A stretch of DNA of 64,000 nucleotides, from contig JBJHCY010000003.1 of the NCBI GenBank assembly GCA_050486265.1, forward strand, positions 248,001 through 312,000, written 5' to 3'. The stretch is from SLFH01 sp050486265. GTDB lineage: Bacteria; Planctomycetota; Phycisphaerae; Phycisphaerales; UBA1924. Positions within the stretch are counted from its first letter, which is position 1; each line of letters starts with the position of its first letter. The position numbers were made by a program, and so were the translations under genes. Of this stretch, positions 17,730-26,673 are shown piece after piece. Below the pieces are notes generated by a model. The model saw only the letters and a program-made list of their open reading frames with translations. It had not been told where the DNA came from and did no database searches.

Positions 17730-19016
17730 TTAGCCGTACCGCCCGACGATCAGCGTCACATTGTGCCCGCCGAACCCGAAGGTGTTGTTCATCGCGTACC
17801 CGACGGCACGCTCCTTCGCTTCCTTCGCCACCAGATCGATGTCGAACTCCGCGTCGGGCTCTTCGAGGTTGATGGTGGGGGCCACGACGCCGTCGCGGAC
17901 GGCATGGATGCAGGCGATCAGCTCGACCGCGCCCGACGCCCCGAGCGCGTGCCCGTGCATCGACTTGGTCGAGCTCATCATCAGCTTCCCGCCGGCGCTC
18001 TGCTTCGCGTGGTCGCCGAAGACCTTGGCGACCGCGGCCACCTCGGCCTTGTCGCCCAGGGGCGTCGCCGTGCCGTGGGCGTTGACATAGCCGATCTGAT
18101 CCGGGTTCAGGCCCGCGTCTTCCAGCGCCCAGCGCATCGAGCGTGCGGCGCCCATCCCCTCGGGGTCCGGGGCGGTGATGTGCCCCGCGTCAGAACCGTT
18201 GCCCGCCCCGACCAACTCGGCCAGGATCGGCGCCCCGCGGGCCTTGGCATGCTCCTCGGTCTCGAGCACATACATCGCGGCGCCCTCGGCCAGCACGAAC
18301 CCGTCCCGAGAGACATCGAACGGGCGTGACGCGGTGGGGGCGTCCTTGTGCGGGCTCAGGGCCTTCATGGTCATGAACGCGCCGACGCAGAGTGGCGTCA
18401 CCGCCGCCTCGCACCCGCCGGCGACCATCACATCCGCCCGGCCTAGACGCATCTGCTCGACCGCGTCGCCGATCGCGTGCCCGGAGCTGGCGCACGCCGT
18501 GGCGTGGGCCGTCGCCGGGCCCCGCAGCCCGTAGCGGATCGAGATGTTTCCCGTCGTCGCGTTGATCATCAGGCGCGGGACGGTGAAGGGGCTCATCCGG
18601 TCCGGGCCCCGGCTCATGAGGACTTCCTTGCCCTCCTCGATCGTCAGGATGCCCCCGATCCCAGAGCCCACGATCACGCCGCAACGCTCGCTGTTCTCAC
18701 GAGCGAAATCGATGCCGGAATTGGTGACCGCCTGATGGGCCGCGGCCAGCCCCAGCAGGGTGTTGCGGTCAAGCCGCTTGACTTCCCGCTTGTCGCACGC
18801 TCCGGCATCGACGGGGTCCCAGTCCTTGACCTGACCGGCGGCGTGGACGGTCCACTTGCCCGCGTACAGATCGAAAGCGGGCCCCTCCAGCGGGGAGATG
18901 CCGCTGCGACCCTCGCGCATCGCCTCCCAGGTGGAAGGGGCGTCGTGGCCGAGGTTGGTCACGGCGCCGTAGCCCGTGATCACGATCCTCGTCGATGGAG
19001 TGCGCGGGGTGCTCAT
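17730..19016 (-). CDS. fabF: 3-oxoacyl-[acyl-carrier-protein] synthase II
   Basis: A 428-residue condensing enzyme for fatty acid elongation. The nucleophile is C175 in ATACASSGHAIG; the catalytic histidines are H314 (VNAHGTATPLGD) and H356 (STKSMHGHALGA), with K351 nearby. The N-terminus VVITGYGAVTNLG-like stretch and the C-terminal NNTFGFGGHNV are also diagnostic. Length is slightly above the usual 410-415. It lies 33 bp downstream of acpP and probably shares its promoter at 19397-19426. Confidence 0.95.
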   Translation of the reverse strand: MSTPRTPSTRIVITGYGAVTNLGHDAPSTWEAMREGRSGISPLEGPAFDLYAGKWTVHAAGQVKDWDPVDAGACDKREVKRLDRNTLLGLAAAHQAVTNSGIDFARENSERCGVIVGSGIGGILTIEEGKEVLMSRGPDRMSPFTVPRLMINATTGNISIRYGLRGPATAHATACASSGHAIGDAVEQMRLGRADVMVAGGCEAAVTPLCVGAFMTMKALSPHKDAPTASRPFDVSRDGFVLAEGAAMYVLETEEHAKARGAPILAELVGAGNGSDAGHITAPDPEGMGAARSMRWALEDAGLNPDQIGYVNAHGTATPLGDKAEVAAVAKVFGDHAKQSAGGKLMMSSTKSMHGHALGASGAVELIACIHAVRDGVVAPTINLEEPDAEFDIDLVAKEAKERAVGYAMNNTFGFGGHNVTLIVGRYG

Positions 19017-19049
19017 CGCATCTCCGGCCCTTAAGGGGGGTCAGCGGGG

Positions 19050-19301
19050 TCAGTTGGCCCCGCGGGCGTTCTTGATGTAGTCGATGGCGTGGCCGACCGT
19101 CTTCATCTTCTCGGCCTCTTCGTCGGGCACCGAGGTCTCGAACTCGTCCTCGAACTCCATCACGAGCTCGACGAAGTCCAGGCTGTCGGCGTGCAGATCG
19201 TCCACGAAACGGGTGTCGCGGCTGATCTTGTCTTTCTCCGCGCCCATCTGCTCGGCGACGATCTCGATCACCTTCGATTCAATCTCTTGTTCGGTCACCA
19301 T
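19050..19301 (-). CDS. acpP: Acyl carrier protein
   Basis: An 83-residue acidic carrier protein of fatty acid synthesis. The phosphopantetheine site is the serine of LHADSLDFVELVMEFEDEF. It begins VTEQEIESKVIEIVAEQ, and the whole four-helix pattern is present. The start has a GGAG site eight bases upstream. It is the first gene of the acpP-fabF operon. Confidence 0.96.
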   Translation of the reverse strand: MVTEQEIESKVIEIVAEQMGAEKDKISRDTRFVDDLHADSLDFVELVMEFEDEFETSVPDEEAEKMKTVGHAIDYIKNARGAN

Positions 19302-19396
19302 TGGATCTCCAAAGAGGTCGTTCGCGGGCCCTGGCCGAGGCCCCTGACCGGCGTTCTTTCCGGTCGGACCGCCGACACCCCGCTTCCAAGGCGGCG

Positions 19397-19426
19397 ATTC
19401 TACCCGCCGCCCCGCTCGCGGGGCAA
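19397..19426 (-). promoter_or_regulatory. acpP-fabF promoter
   Basis: On the minus strand TTGCCC (19421-19426) and TAGAAT (19397-19402) are 18 bp apart. They lie about 95 bp before the acpP ATG. The leader has a GACCGG/CCGGTC stem-loop. Confidence 0.6.
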
Positions 19427-19679
19427 CGAGCACCGATCATGCCGCCAAGATGCCCATAAATCCTCCGCCGGACCGCATAACGGGCGAGCCTGTCCGGCTG
19501 TCGCGGCTGTGACGGGAAGCCCGCCTTCGCACGCCCCGCCGACGAACCCCACCGTTCAGCCCGCCGTACCGTCAGTCGATCCTCGCCCCGGCCGGCAACA
19601 GCGGCCCGGACCGTCCAATGGCCCCAAAAACAGGGCCCCGGGCCTCCCACAGACGCGAAAGACCGGGAAGAGGTGAGAG

Positions 19680-20477
19680 ATGTCGGAATTGCCCCTTGAG
19701 CCCAAAGCCTTCGCCGAGACCGTCGCCGGCATGCTCCGCCGGATCCAGCCCGCAGCGGCTGTCGAGCTCGCGGGCCCCCGCGAACTCTCGGTGAACGGAC
19801 GCCGCCTCGACCTGGAAAATCTCTTCCGGATGGTCGCCCAGGAGCCGGATCGGGGTCTGGAGATCGCCGAGCACTACCTCGAACAGCTCTTCGCCGGCGA
19901 CGCCGTCCAGCTGGGCGATATGCCCTTCGAGCTGGCCAAGCCCCGGATCATGCCCAGGATCCAGCCCGAGAGCATCTTCGAGCACCTCTCCCGAGAACTG
20001 GTGGCCCATGTCCCCTATGTGAACGGGACGGTCATCGTCTTTGTCACCGACCTCCCCCAGATGACCATCAGCATCACCACCGAGCAGGTGATCCGCTGGG
20101 GCGTCACCCCCGAGGACCTCGAACTCATCGCCCGGGAGAACCTCGAACGCTACGCCCCGGAGCTGGAGGTCCGCCTCGTCGAGTCCAAGGAAGGCGGGCG
20201 GGCCGCGATCGTCTCCGAACAGGACGGCTACGACGCCGCGAGGCTCCTGCTCTCGGGCCTGTACGAACGCCTGGCGCCCCAGCTCGGCGGGGACTTCTAT
20301 GTCGCCACGCCGGCGCGGGACATGTTCGTCGCGATGAGCCGCGGACCGGGCGATTTCGTCAACCGCCTGCGCGATCGCGTCAGCCAGGACTACGAGCGCC
20401 TGCCCTATCCGATCACCAGCGAGCTGTTCTATGTGACGCGTGACGGCGTCGCAGGCACGCTGGGCCTGGCCGCCTGA
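19680..20477 (+). CDS. DUF1444-family protein (YtpQ-like)
   Basis: A 265-residue soluble protein without signal peptide. NGRRLDLENLFRMVAQEPD, PRIMPRIQPESIFEHLS and VIVFVTDLPQMTISITTEQ, followed by LELIARENLE, follow the DUF1444 pattern known from Bacillus YtpQ. The biochemical role of the family is unknown. A weak AGAGG sequence precedes the ATG. It is divergent from acpP by 378 bp and ends 60 bp before an intrinsic terminator, so it is a single-gene unit. Confidence 0.75.
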   Translation: MSELPLEPKAFAETVAGMLRRIQPAAAVELAGPRELSVNGRRLDLENLFRMVAQEPDRGLEIAEHYLEQLFAGDAVQLGDMPFELAKPRIMPRIQPESIFEHLSRELVAHVPYVNGTVIVFVTDLPQMTISITTEQVIRWGVTPEDLELIARENLERYAPELEVRLVESKEGGRAAIVSEQDGYDAARLLLSGLYERLAPQLGGDFYVATPARDMFVAMSRGPGDFVNRLRDRVSQDYERLPYPITSELFYVTRDGVAGTLGLAA

Positions 20478-20536
20478 TCTGCCGACAGACGGGCCGCCTC
20501 ACGCGGCTCGGCCAGCAACACGATTTCGGCTCCAGG

Positions 20537-20572
20537 AGAGGCCGGCCGGAGGAACCGGCCGGCCTCTTTCCT
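20537..20572 (+). terminator. Rho-independent terminator after the DUF1444 gene
   Basis: An 11-bp stem, AGAGGCCGGCC/GGCCGGCCTCT, with a 9-nt loop is followed by TTCCTTG. It isolates the next gene (20629), which therefore needs its own promoter. Confidence 0.8.
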
Positions 20573-20614
20573 TGTCACGCCGGACCCGGGCTTCATCGGC
20601 TCAAGCGCGGGCGA

Positions 20615-20620
20615 TACCAT
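20615..20620 (+). promoter_or_regulatory. Candidate leaderless -10 box for the amidotransferase gene
   Basis: TACCAT ends eight bases before the GTG start; no Shine-Dalgarno sequence is present. An intrinsic terminator lies just upstream. Confidence 0.45.
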
Positions 20621-20628
20621 CGCTCCCC

Positions 20629-21324
20629 GTGATCCTCCTCGTCGACAACTACGACAGTTTCACATGGAACCTCGTCCAGCGATTGGGCGAGCTCGACCCC
20701 TCGATCGAGCTCGGTCGCGACCTGCTCGTCGTCCGCAACGACGCGATCACGCCCGACGAGGCCGAAGCCCTCGACGCCGGGCGGGGTCCGAGCCACCTCC
20801 TGATCTCACCCGGTCCCTGCACACCCGCCGAAGCCGGCGTCTGCCCCGCGATGATCGAGCGGTTCGCCGGTCGCATCCCCGTCCTGGGCGTCTGCCTCGG
20901 CCACCAGTGCATCGGGGCGCTGCACGGCATGCCGGTGGTCCGCCACACCGTCCCGGTCCACGGCAAGACCAGCCTCGTCCACCACGACGACCGGGGCGTC
21001 TTCGCCGGGATGCCCAACCCCTTCCAGGCGACGCGGTACCACTCGCTGGTCGTCCCGCTGGAGGCGGCGCAGGCGGCCGGCGAGCGGGGCTGGGCCGTCA
21101 GCGCCTGGACCGACGAAGAACTCCCCGGCGGCGAGTCCCGGCGCGTGGTCATGGGCCTCCGCCGGGTCTGGGAAGATGCCGATCGTCCCCGTCAGCCGCT
21201 CGAAGGCGTGCAGTTCCACCCCGAGAGCTTCATGACGCCCGAGGGGCCGCGGCTGCTCGCCAATTTTCTGGCCATGGGCGACAGGCCCAGAACCCCGCTC
21301 GCCTCCTACGCTCCGCAGCCATGA
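20629..21324 (+). CDS. pabA: Anthranilate/aminodeoxychorismate synthase glutamine amidotransferase subunit
   Basis: A 231-residue class I glutamine amidotransferase that gives ammonia to chorismate for tryptophan or folate synthesis. The start is a GTG giving MILLVDNYDSFTWNLVQ, the exact family N-terminus. The triad is C89 (GVCLGHQ) with H197 and E199 (VQFHPESF). LISPGPCTPAEAG is the oxyanion-side motif. The chorismate-binding partner is not in the window, so pabA and trpG cannot be separated by sequence alone. The next gene overlaps by ATGA. Confidence 0.9.
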   Translation: MILLVDNYDSFTWNLVQRLGELDPSIELGRDLLVVRNDAITPDEAEALDAGRGPSHLLISPGPCTPAEAGVCPAMIERFAGRIPVLGVCLGHQCIGALHGMPVVRHTVPVHGKTSLVHHDDRGVFAGMPNPFQATRYHSLVVPLEAAQAAGERGWAVSAWTDEELPGGESRRVVMGLRRVWEDADRPRQPLEGVQFHPESFMTPEGPRLLANFLAMGDRPRTPLASYAPQP

Positions 21325-21758
21325 TCGACCCGGCCCCGACAACCTCGATCGACCCCCGCCTCGCACGCGGCCTGCTCCTCGAGCGAGGCTCGGAGGTCGC
21401 GGGCAAGCCCGACCACATCGTCTTCGGCACGCACAACAACAACTACCAGCTCCACCTCAAGCCGACCGAGCCGGTCGACACAGAGGTCGGCAAGAAGCTC
21501 ATCGGGACCATCCGCGTCGACGCACGCAAGATCGACCGCGTCCACACCGGCGGCCGATTCATCGAGCCGGTCTACGGGCGCCCGAGGCGTGTGCAGGGCA
21601 CGGTGGTCGCCATCACCGACGAAACAGTCGTGGTCGACGCGGGGATCAAGATCCACCTCCGCCCGACCGAGCGCGACCAGCAGCCTTCGGACTTCAAGCT
21701 CGGCGAGCTTGTCGGCTGCGATGTCCACGCGGGCGCGTCGTTCACTCCGGCGGGCTGA
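21321..21758 (+). CDS. Hypothetical protein coupled to the amidotransferase gene
   Basis: A 145-residue soluble protein. Its ATG overlaps the stop of the preceding gene (ATGA), so they are translationally coupled. The C-terminal half is beta-rich with RRVQGTVVAITDETVVVDAGIKIHLRP, which resembles an S1/OB-like or Rho-type small barrel. HIVFGTHNNNYQLHL near the N-terminus is distinctive. No family was recognised. An RNA or ligand-binding barrel is a guess from strand pattern only. Confidence 0.65.
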   Translation: MIDPAPTTSIDPRLARGLLLERGSEVAGKPDHIVFGTHNNNYQLHLKPTEPVDTEVGKKLIGTIRVDARKIDRVHTGGRFIEPVYGRPRRVQGTVVAITDETVVVDAGIKIHLRPTERDQQPSDFKLGELVGCDVHAGASFTPAG

Positions 21759-21894
21759 GGCGATCATCCCTTATTGGACCTTGCGGGGAGCCGAATCTCC
21801 GTGACGCCGCTGGGCGTTGCGGGGCTGTGTCGTTACGCTGTGCACTGAACCCCCGCCGGTTTCCCCGCCGGTCAGAGCAGAGAAGAGGTCTGTG

Positions 21895-22734
21895 ATGCGT
21901 CGAGTGGTCTGTGCCGGTCTTCTGGTCTCGCTGTCGCAGGCCGCGTCGGCGAACAACTTCACCAACAACATCATGATCACTGGCTACTGGCCCCCGACCA
22001 ACAACATGGTCCGCGACTTCAGCCCCAACCCCGATCAGAACAACGGGCAATGGCTCGGCGGCAACTGGGAAGGCCGTGGGTACAACATCTACTCCTACTT
22101 CCCCGAGTTCCCCGGCCAGACCGGCCCGAACTGGGGCAAGGGCGTCGGCGACTTCGAGGTGGACTATCAGAAGACCTCGGCCGACTGGCACCGCATCACC
22201 GACCAGATCAAGCCCGTCGCGATCATCACCTTCAGCCGCGCCCAGAACAACTTCGAGTGGCGCCTCGAAGGCGGCAACCGCATGTACGCCGAGAGCCAGT
22301 GGACGCCCGACTACCAGGCGCCCACGCGACCCGGCAATGACCTGCCGATCATGCAGGCCCTCGCGCCGGGCACCGAGCTGTTCAGCACGCTGCCGATCCC
22401 CGAGATCATGGCCAATGTCGGCGCGCAGGTGCCCGGCGTCAATCCGACGACCGTCCCCATCGACAACGGGCGCTTCCTCTCCAACTTCATCGGCCTGCAC
22501 GGCAACTGGTACCACGAGCTCAACAACGACCCCGGCGCCGAGTTCCGCAACTTCGCCGCCGGGCACATCCATGTCGGCTACGCGATGAGCCCGCAGCAGG
22601 CGCTCGACGCGACGCTGGTCACGCTCCGCACGCTGACAGATCATCTGGACCTCATCGGCGCGCCCGCGCCCTCATCGGCCGCGGCGATCGCGATCGGCGG
22701 GCTGATGCTCGCAAGACGCAGACGCACGGCCTGA
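21895..22734 (+). CDS. Exported hypothetical protein with PEP-CTERM-like tail
   Basis: A 279-residue exported protein. The signal peptide is MRRVVCAGLLVSLSQAASA. The mature domain contains MITGYWPPTNNMVRDF, NWEGRGYNIYSYFPEFP, FEVDYQKTSADWHRITDQIKPVAIITFSRAQ. This pattern distantly recalls pyroglutamyl-peptidase (C15) folds, but catalytic residues could not be assigned. The C-terminus APAPSSAAAIAIGGLMLARR then RRTA is a PEP-CTERM-like sorting tail. The start follows AGAAGAGG. Single gene. Confidence 0.7.
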   Translation: MRRVVCAGLLVSLSQAASANNFTNNIMITGYWPPTNNMVRDFSPNPDQNNGQWLGGNWEGRGYNIYSYFPEFPGQTGPNWGKGVGDFEVDYQKTSADWHRITDQIKPVAIITFSRAQNNFEWRLEGGNRMYAESQWTPDYQAPTRPGNDLPIMQALAPGTELFSTLPIPEIMANVGAQVPGVNPTTVPIDNGRFLSNFIGLHGNWYHELNNDPGAEFRNFAAGHIHVGYAMSPQQALDATLVTLRTLTDHLDLIGAPAPSSAAAIAIGGLMLARRRRTA

Positions 22735-22807
22735 GAAATCGCGTTGGTCAAGGACCTGTGGCCGGGGCCGGCCTAGCAGTCCCGCAACTCCGCCTCCCGC
22801 TTTCCCG

Positions 22808-22813
22808 TACCCT
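22808..22813 (+). promoter_or_regulatory. Candidate leaderless -10 box for the gene at 22820
   Basis: TACCCT ends six bases before the ATG. No Shine-Dalgarno sequence is present. Confidence 0.45.
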
Positions 22814-22819
22814 TGTTCG

Positions 22820-23791
22820 ATGACCCGCGGGCGATATCTCGTGCTCGGGGCGGACCGCAAGAGCGGCGAGCCCCGGAAGATGCTCATCGAGGCCAAGTCG
22901 CCCGAGGCGGCGCGGTCCTTCGCCGAAAGCCGCGGGATGCTCATCAGCGTGGTCGAGACGCGGAGCGCCCCCGAACAGGACGCGCCGGCGCCCGATCTGC
23001 CGCCCCAGCCTGCCTCCGCACCAGTGAAAGCCGCGGCCGAGGGCGCCTCGTCACCCCGCCCGATCCCGAAACCCAGGCCCCGCCCCGAGCCCGAAGCGCC
23101 CTCCGATCACGGTCCCCAGCCCGAGCCGCCCGAGCCCGATGCCCCACCCAGAGAGTGGTCAGACGAACGCATCGGCGAGAACCGGCGCGACGGCCTGCGC
23201 ACCGTCTTCCGACTCTCATCGAAAACGCCCGAGATCGAGCCGCTGGAAGATGAAGAGTTGCTCGAAGTCTTCGACCCGTCGTTCCGCGAGATGGGAGTCC
23301 TGCGGTCGTGGCTCGGGCGTTCGCGGCGCATGGTCGTGACCTCACGCCGCGTCGTGGTGATCGAACGCCGGCGCGGGCTGGACAACATCCGCGAAGCGCT
23401 GCACGAAAGCAGCGAAGGCGTCGAGGCGGCCGGAGGGATCCGCTGGCTGCTGCTCGTGCCGGGGTTGCTCCTGCTCTCGCAGCCCCTGTTTTTCGGCTTC
23501 GGCGGGCTGGTCGGCATCCGGCTGATCGCCGAGCTGGTCGAGCTGACGGTGGGGCAGGCGGCTTCGACGCAGGCCGCACACGACGCGGCGGTGTACGCCG
23601 TCATCGGGTTCTCGGGCGCCATGCTGCTCTTTGCAATCCTGCTGGTCTTCTCCGCGTTTGAGAGGCGGATCGGGATGCGGACGCCCAGCGGGTTTGTCGG
23701 CGTCCGCGTGCGAAGAATCGGCCCGTCGGAGACCTCGACGCTGGTCGGCGCGATGGTCAGCGCCCGCGAGATACGACGGGAGAAGGCGTGA
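22820..23791 (+). CDS. Hypothetical membrane protein with proline-rich linker
   Basis: A 323-residue protein. Residues 1-50 (RYLVLGADRKSGEPRKMLIEAKSPEAARSFAESRG) resemble the small N-terminal domain seen in type II secretion F proteins and other planctomycete membrane proteins. A Pro/Glu-rich linker (about 55-115) follows, then a short beta domain (RRMVVTSRRVVVIERR). Two hydrophobic segments lie at about 208-240 and 262-283. It overlaps the next gene by one base (TGATG), so they form an operon. Function is unknown. Confidence 0.65.
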   Translation: MTRGRYLVLGADRKSGEPRKMLIEAKSPEAARSFAESRGMLISVVETRSAPEQDAPAPDLPPQPASAPVKAAAEGASSPRPIPKPRPRPEPEAPSDHGPQPEPPEPDAPPREWSDERIGENRRDGLRTVFRLSSKTPEIEPLEDEELLEVFDPSFREMGVLRSWLGRSRRMVVTSRRVVVIERRRGLDNIREALHESSEGVEAAGGIRWLLLVPGLLLLSQPLFFGFGGLVGIRLIAELVELTVGQAASTQAAHDAAVYAVIGFSGAMLLFAILLVFSAFERRIGMRTPSGFVGVRVRRIGPSETSTLVGAMVSAREIRREKA

Positions 23792-24510
23792 TGAAAGCCG
23801 CATGGATCGCGATGTTCGCTGTCTTGCTCTCGGCCGTCTCGGGGAGCGCCGGCCCGGGCTGCCGCGTCGTCCCGCCCGAGTCCATGTCCGCCTCCGAGCA
23901 CGGCTTCGCCTTCGTCAACAGCTACGAGTGGACGCCCCCGGGCGGGTGGGCGCGTCTGCCCTTCCGCCACCGCTACGGGCTCTGCGGCGGGATGTCGCTG
24001 CTTTCGATGGACCATTTCCACGCGGGGGTCGAGCCTCCGAGCGTGTCGGTCACCCCGGGCCCCGGCGACCCGCTCTTCGAGCGGATCCTGCTGCGTCAGG
24101 CCGATTCGATGGGGTTCCTCGGGCGGCGCACGCTCCGCTACCTCGCATGGATGGGCCTGCCCGAAGAAGGCGAGGGGGGATCGCAGGCCGCGACCGCTCG
24201 CGCATTCGCCGAGATGCTGCCCGATCTTCAGCGCGGCGAGCCCGTGGCGCTGGCGTTGATCTATGTCGGCTTCGCCGACCGCGGCGCGATCTGGCACAAC
24301 CACCAGGTCGTCGCGACGGGCGTGACAAACTCCGGCGGCGTCTACACCCTCTCGCTCTACGACCCCAACTTCCCCGGCAACGACAATGTCTCGCTCGTGC
24401 TCCGGCCTTCGCGCGACGGCTACGAGACGACGCAATGGATCGGCCCGCATCGCCAGCGCCATGTGCGGGGATTTTTCAGAACGCCGTACCTGCCGGGTGA
24501 TGTTCAGTAG
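23791..24510 (+). CDS. Exported papain-like fold (possible Cys-peptidase) protein
   Basis: A 239-residue exported protein with signal peptide MKAAWIAMFAVLLSAVSGSA. The mature part holds LCGGMSLLSMDHF (C65), AIWHNHQVVATG (H171) and SLYDPNFPGNDN (D191). Order and spacing fit a Cys-His-Asp triad of a C39/papain-like fold. No propeptide or other peptidase domain was seen, and the reaction is inferred only. The ATG overlaps the upstream stop by one base; a GTG one codon earlier is an alternative start. It is followed by a cluster of palindromes. Confidence 0.6.
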   Translation: MKAAWIAMFAVLLSAVSGSAGPGCRVVPPESMSASEHGFAFVNSYEWTPPGGWARLPFRHRYGLCGGMSLLSMDHFHAGVEPPSVSVTPGPGDPLFERILLRQADSMGFLGRRTLRYLAWMGLPEEGEGGSQAATARAFAEMLPDLQRGEPVALALIYVGFADRGAIWHNHQVVATGVTNSGGVYTLSLYDPNFPGNDNVSLVLRPSRDGYETTQWIGPHRQRHVRGFFRTPYLPGDVQ

Positions 24511-24522
24511 CGCAGTGGTCAT

Positions 24523-24855
24523 GTGGCACTGGCGGCTTGTCCGCCAGTGTTTTCTGTCGCTGACTGTTCCATCGAGCGGGACACTGGCGGACAAGCCGCC
24601 AGTGCCACAGGGTGCAAGCGCATGGTGGCCCGGCTCGCCGAGCCGGGTTCTACCTGGGCTCGTGGCACAGGCGTCTCGCCTGTGGCTACCAATACTTTCG
24701 GCTTCGAAGCGGAGCAGACAAAGTGAAACCGGCGCGCGGCGACGCACTGCTTCAGCGCGTTCGCACGGGCGGGACGCCCGTGCCACGGTCGGGCTCGGTA
24801 ACGATCGGAAGCCGCGTGCAGCTGATCGAACACCCGGCTCGGCGAGCCGGGCCAC
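24523..24855. repeat. Cluster of six GTGGC-headed palindromes in nested inverted order
   Basis: Six elements lie in the 365 bp between genes. CTGGCGG/CCGCCAG type: 24523-24549 (+) and 24582-24608 (inverted). CCGGCTC/GAGCCGG type: 24625-24654 (+) and 24832-24855 (inverted). CAGGCG/CGCCTG type: 24662-24690. GGGCG/CGCCC type: 24763-24786 (inverted). All carry a GTGGC(A/C) head, while arm sequences differ but stay complementary. Confidence 0.85.
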
Positions 24856-24875
24856 CCAGAGCGCCATCTCGGACC

Positions 24876-26165
24876 TCACCGAAACACACGCTCCAGCCTC
24901 GCGCCGGGATAGAAGTGCCCGAGCATCTCTCTCCACGAGTGTCCCTCTCGCGCCATCGCCTCGGCGCAGAACTGGCACATACCCACGCCGTGCCCGAAGC
25001 CCCTCCCGGCGATGACGGTTCGGTCGCCCCGGATCGCGACGCCGAGGTCTCCGCTGCGGACGCTGCCCGGGCCGACGCGCAGGCCCGGCGGCTGCGTGTT
25101 CAGCGCGATCCGCAGGTTTTCGGCGGTGATCGTGTAGCTCCCGTCCCGATCGTCGGTGATCGTGAACTGCGCGGGGCGTCCGGCCGCGTTGATGAGCGAG
25201 GGCTCGATCGAGACGGGTCTGCCGAGGTTGCGCAACGGATCGTCGCGGCCGCGCGCCCAATGGCGCAACTGCTCGCGCACGATCCCCGTCTCGCGCTCGA
25301 CCTCCCAGCGGTAGACCGGCGAATGGGCGCAGAAGTGCGCGCGCTCGCGGGCGCGCAGGGGCGGGGGGATGCGGTCGTCCCGACCGGGCCATGTCTCGGC
25401 GGCGCCCGCGGGCCGGCCGCCGCAGGTGCTGGCGTAGTACGCGTGCATCACGTTTCCGGCGTGGGTGAGCACGAGGCCACGGGTGGTGTCGGTCGCCCTG
25501 AGCGCGCGTTCGAGCGTCGCCCGCCCTTGGAAGACCTGGTCCATCTGCGTGTTCTCGACATCGAACGCCCGGCCGCGGCGGCGCTCCATCTGCGCCATCG
25601 CGTAGGAGCGGGCGGCGACCGCTTGGACGCCGAAGGTGTCCTCGGGCCAGTGGCTGTAGAGCTCGGCCGCGATGACGCCGGCGATATAGGTCTCGATCGG
25701 GACGCGGACGATCGCGTTGATCGCGCCCTCTCCGCCCTCGCGCTTCACCGGGCTGAGCCAGAGCGAGCCGGTCAGCAGCGCGTCGCCCACGCGGAGGTCT
25801 TCCAGCCACGCGCAGCGGACACGGACGGTCGCGCCCGGCGGAAAGGCGGCGCCGACGCCCTCCGGCCCGGTCAGCAGCAGGCCCCCGTCCTGCACGATTG
25901 CGCGCACGGGGGCGGTCAACGCCGTCAGGTCGTCTCCCGTCGACGAGGCGAGCACCCAGCGCGAGGCCTCGATCGTCAGCGTCGGCGCCGATCGGGCCAC
26001 GCGCACCCGGATCGACGGCTCCTCGCCCAGGACGGGCCCGGGTTCCGACAGGCGGGGGACCAGCAGCGAGACGACGACGGAGACCGCCGCGATCAGGATC
26101 GCCAAGACACCGATCACGCCGGTGCGGGAGATCGGCGGATCGGGCTGTAGCGGTCCGGGCGGCAT
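24876..26165 (-). CDS. SpoIID/LytB-domain protein
   Basis: A 429-residue protein with an N-terminal membrane anchor (VIGVLAILIAAVSVVVSLL, about residues 17-35). The SpoIID domain has VPIETYIAGVIAAELYSHWP, QAVAARSYAMAQM, YYASTCGGRPAGAAETW and the C-terminal GRGFGHGVGMCQFCAEAMA. SpoIID of Bacillus is a lytic transglycosylase acting on peptidoglycan; planctomycetes carry homologues outside sporulation. In the usual GHGVGMSQ motif the Ser is Cys here. It is divergent from the lipoprotein gene at 26239. Confidence 0.88.
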   Translation of the reverse strand: MPPGPLQPDPPISRTGVIGVLAILIAAVSVVVSLLVPRLSEPGPVLGEEPSIRVRVARSAPTLTIEASRWVLASSTGDDLTALTAPVRAIVQDGGLLLTGPEGVGAAFPPGATVRVRCAWLEDLRVGDALLTGSLWLSPVKREGGEGAINAIVRVPIETYIAGVIAAELYSHWPEDTFGVQAVAARSYAMAQMERRRGRAFDVENTQMDQVFQGRATLERALRATDTTRGLVLTHAGNVMHAYYASTCGGRPAGAAETWPGRDDRIPPPLRARERAHFCAHSPVYRWEVERETGIVREQLRHWARGRDDPLRNLGRPVSIEPSLINAAGRPAQFTITDDRDGSYTITAENLRIALNTQPPGLRVGPGSVRSGDLGVAIRGDRTVIAGRGFGHGVGMCQFCAEAMAREGHSWREMLGHFYPGARLERVFR

Positions 26166-26238
26166 ACTTGGTCCGTCAGCGTACGGTGCTGATTACGATA
26201 CACCCGTGCCGAGTTCGGCCAGTTGCAACGGAGCCAGC

Positions 26239-26673
26239 ATGCGATCGACAACCACCAGCGTCCGCCGTTTCGTCCCACCCGCCCTGCTCGCGGGGGCGTT
26301 GCTCACCGGCGCATTCCTCGCCGGCTGCCAGAACGGGCCCGTGATCGCTGACCGCGACGCGGACCCGTACCGGGGGCCGGACCTCCGCGTCGATTCCTCG
26401 CGCGACCAGCACCAGATCGTCATGACCGCCCCGACCGGCGGCTGGGCCATCACCCGAGACATCGCCCGTCAGGACGCGACCGGGTTCGAGGTCTTCGTGA
26501 CCATCACCCGCCCAAACCCGAGGTTCGTCCAGACGCAGGCGATCACCGAGCAGCGCCTCGCGACGGGCGTCTCCTCCCGCGAGGCGATGACGGTTTACGC
26601 ACGCGAGGTCGAGTTCGACGAGTCGCCCGCCGGCCCCTACAACCGCGTCGCCGAGGCCACCCCGCAGGAGTGA
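26239..26673 (+). CDS. Small lipoprotein of unknown function
   Basis: A 144-residue protein with signal sequence PPALLAGALLTGAFLAGC. The LAGC lipobox at residues 25-28 predicts lipidation of the Cys. The mature part (APTGGWAITRDIARQDATGFEVFVTITRP) has no known family. GGAG lies six bases before this ATG. An in-frame GTG at 26206, preceded by TACGAT, would add 11 residues and matches the leaderless pattern elsewhere, so the start is uncertain. Confidence 0.7.
   Translation: MRSTTTSVRRFVPPALLAGALLTGAFLAGCQNGPVIADRDADPYRGPDLRVDSSRDQHQIVMTAPTGGWAITRDIARQDATGFEVFVTITRPNPRFVQTQAITEQRLATGVSSREAMTVYAREVEFDESPAGPYNRVAEATPQE

Noticed and set aside
24514..24833. Small frames in the palindrome clusters (WHWRLVRQC, HGRDARATV types)
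   Set aside because: Such peptides come from the GTGGC-headed palindromes read in all frames. The same words recur in other clusters in unrelated frames, so they are repeat artefacts and not proteins.
23107..25809. 900-codon minus-strand frame running across three genes
   Set aside because: It crosses the 22820 and 23791 genes in antisense and then runs through the palindrome cluster into spoIID in another frame; the composition is that of repeats and shadow sequence.
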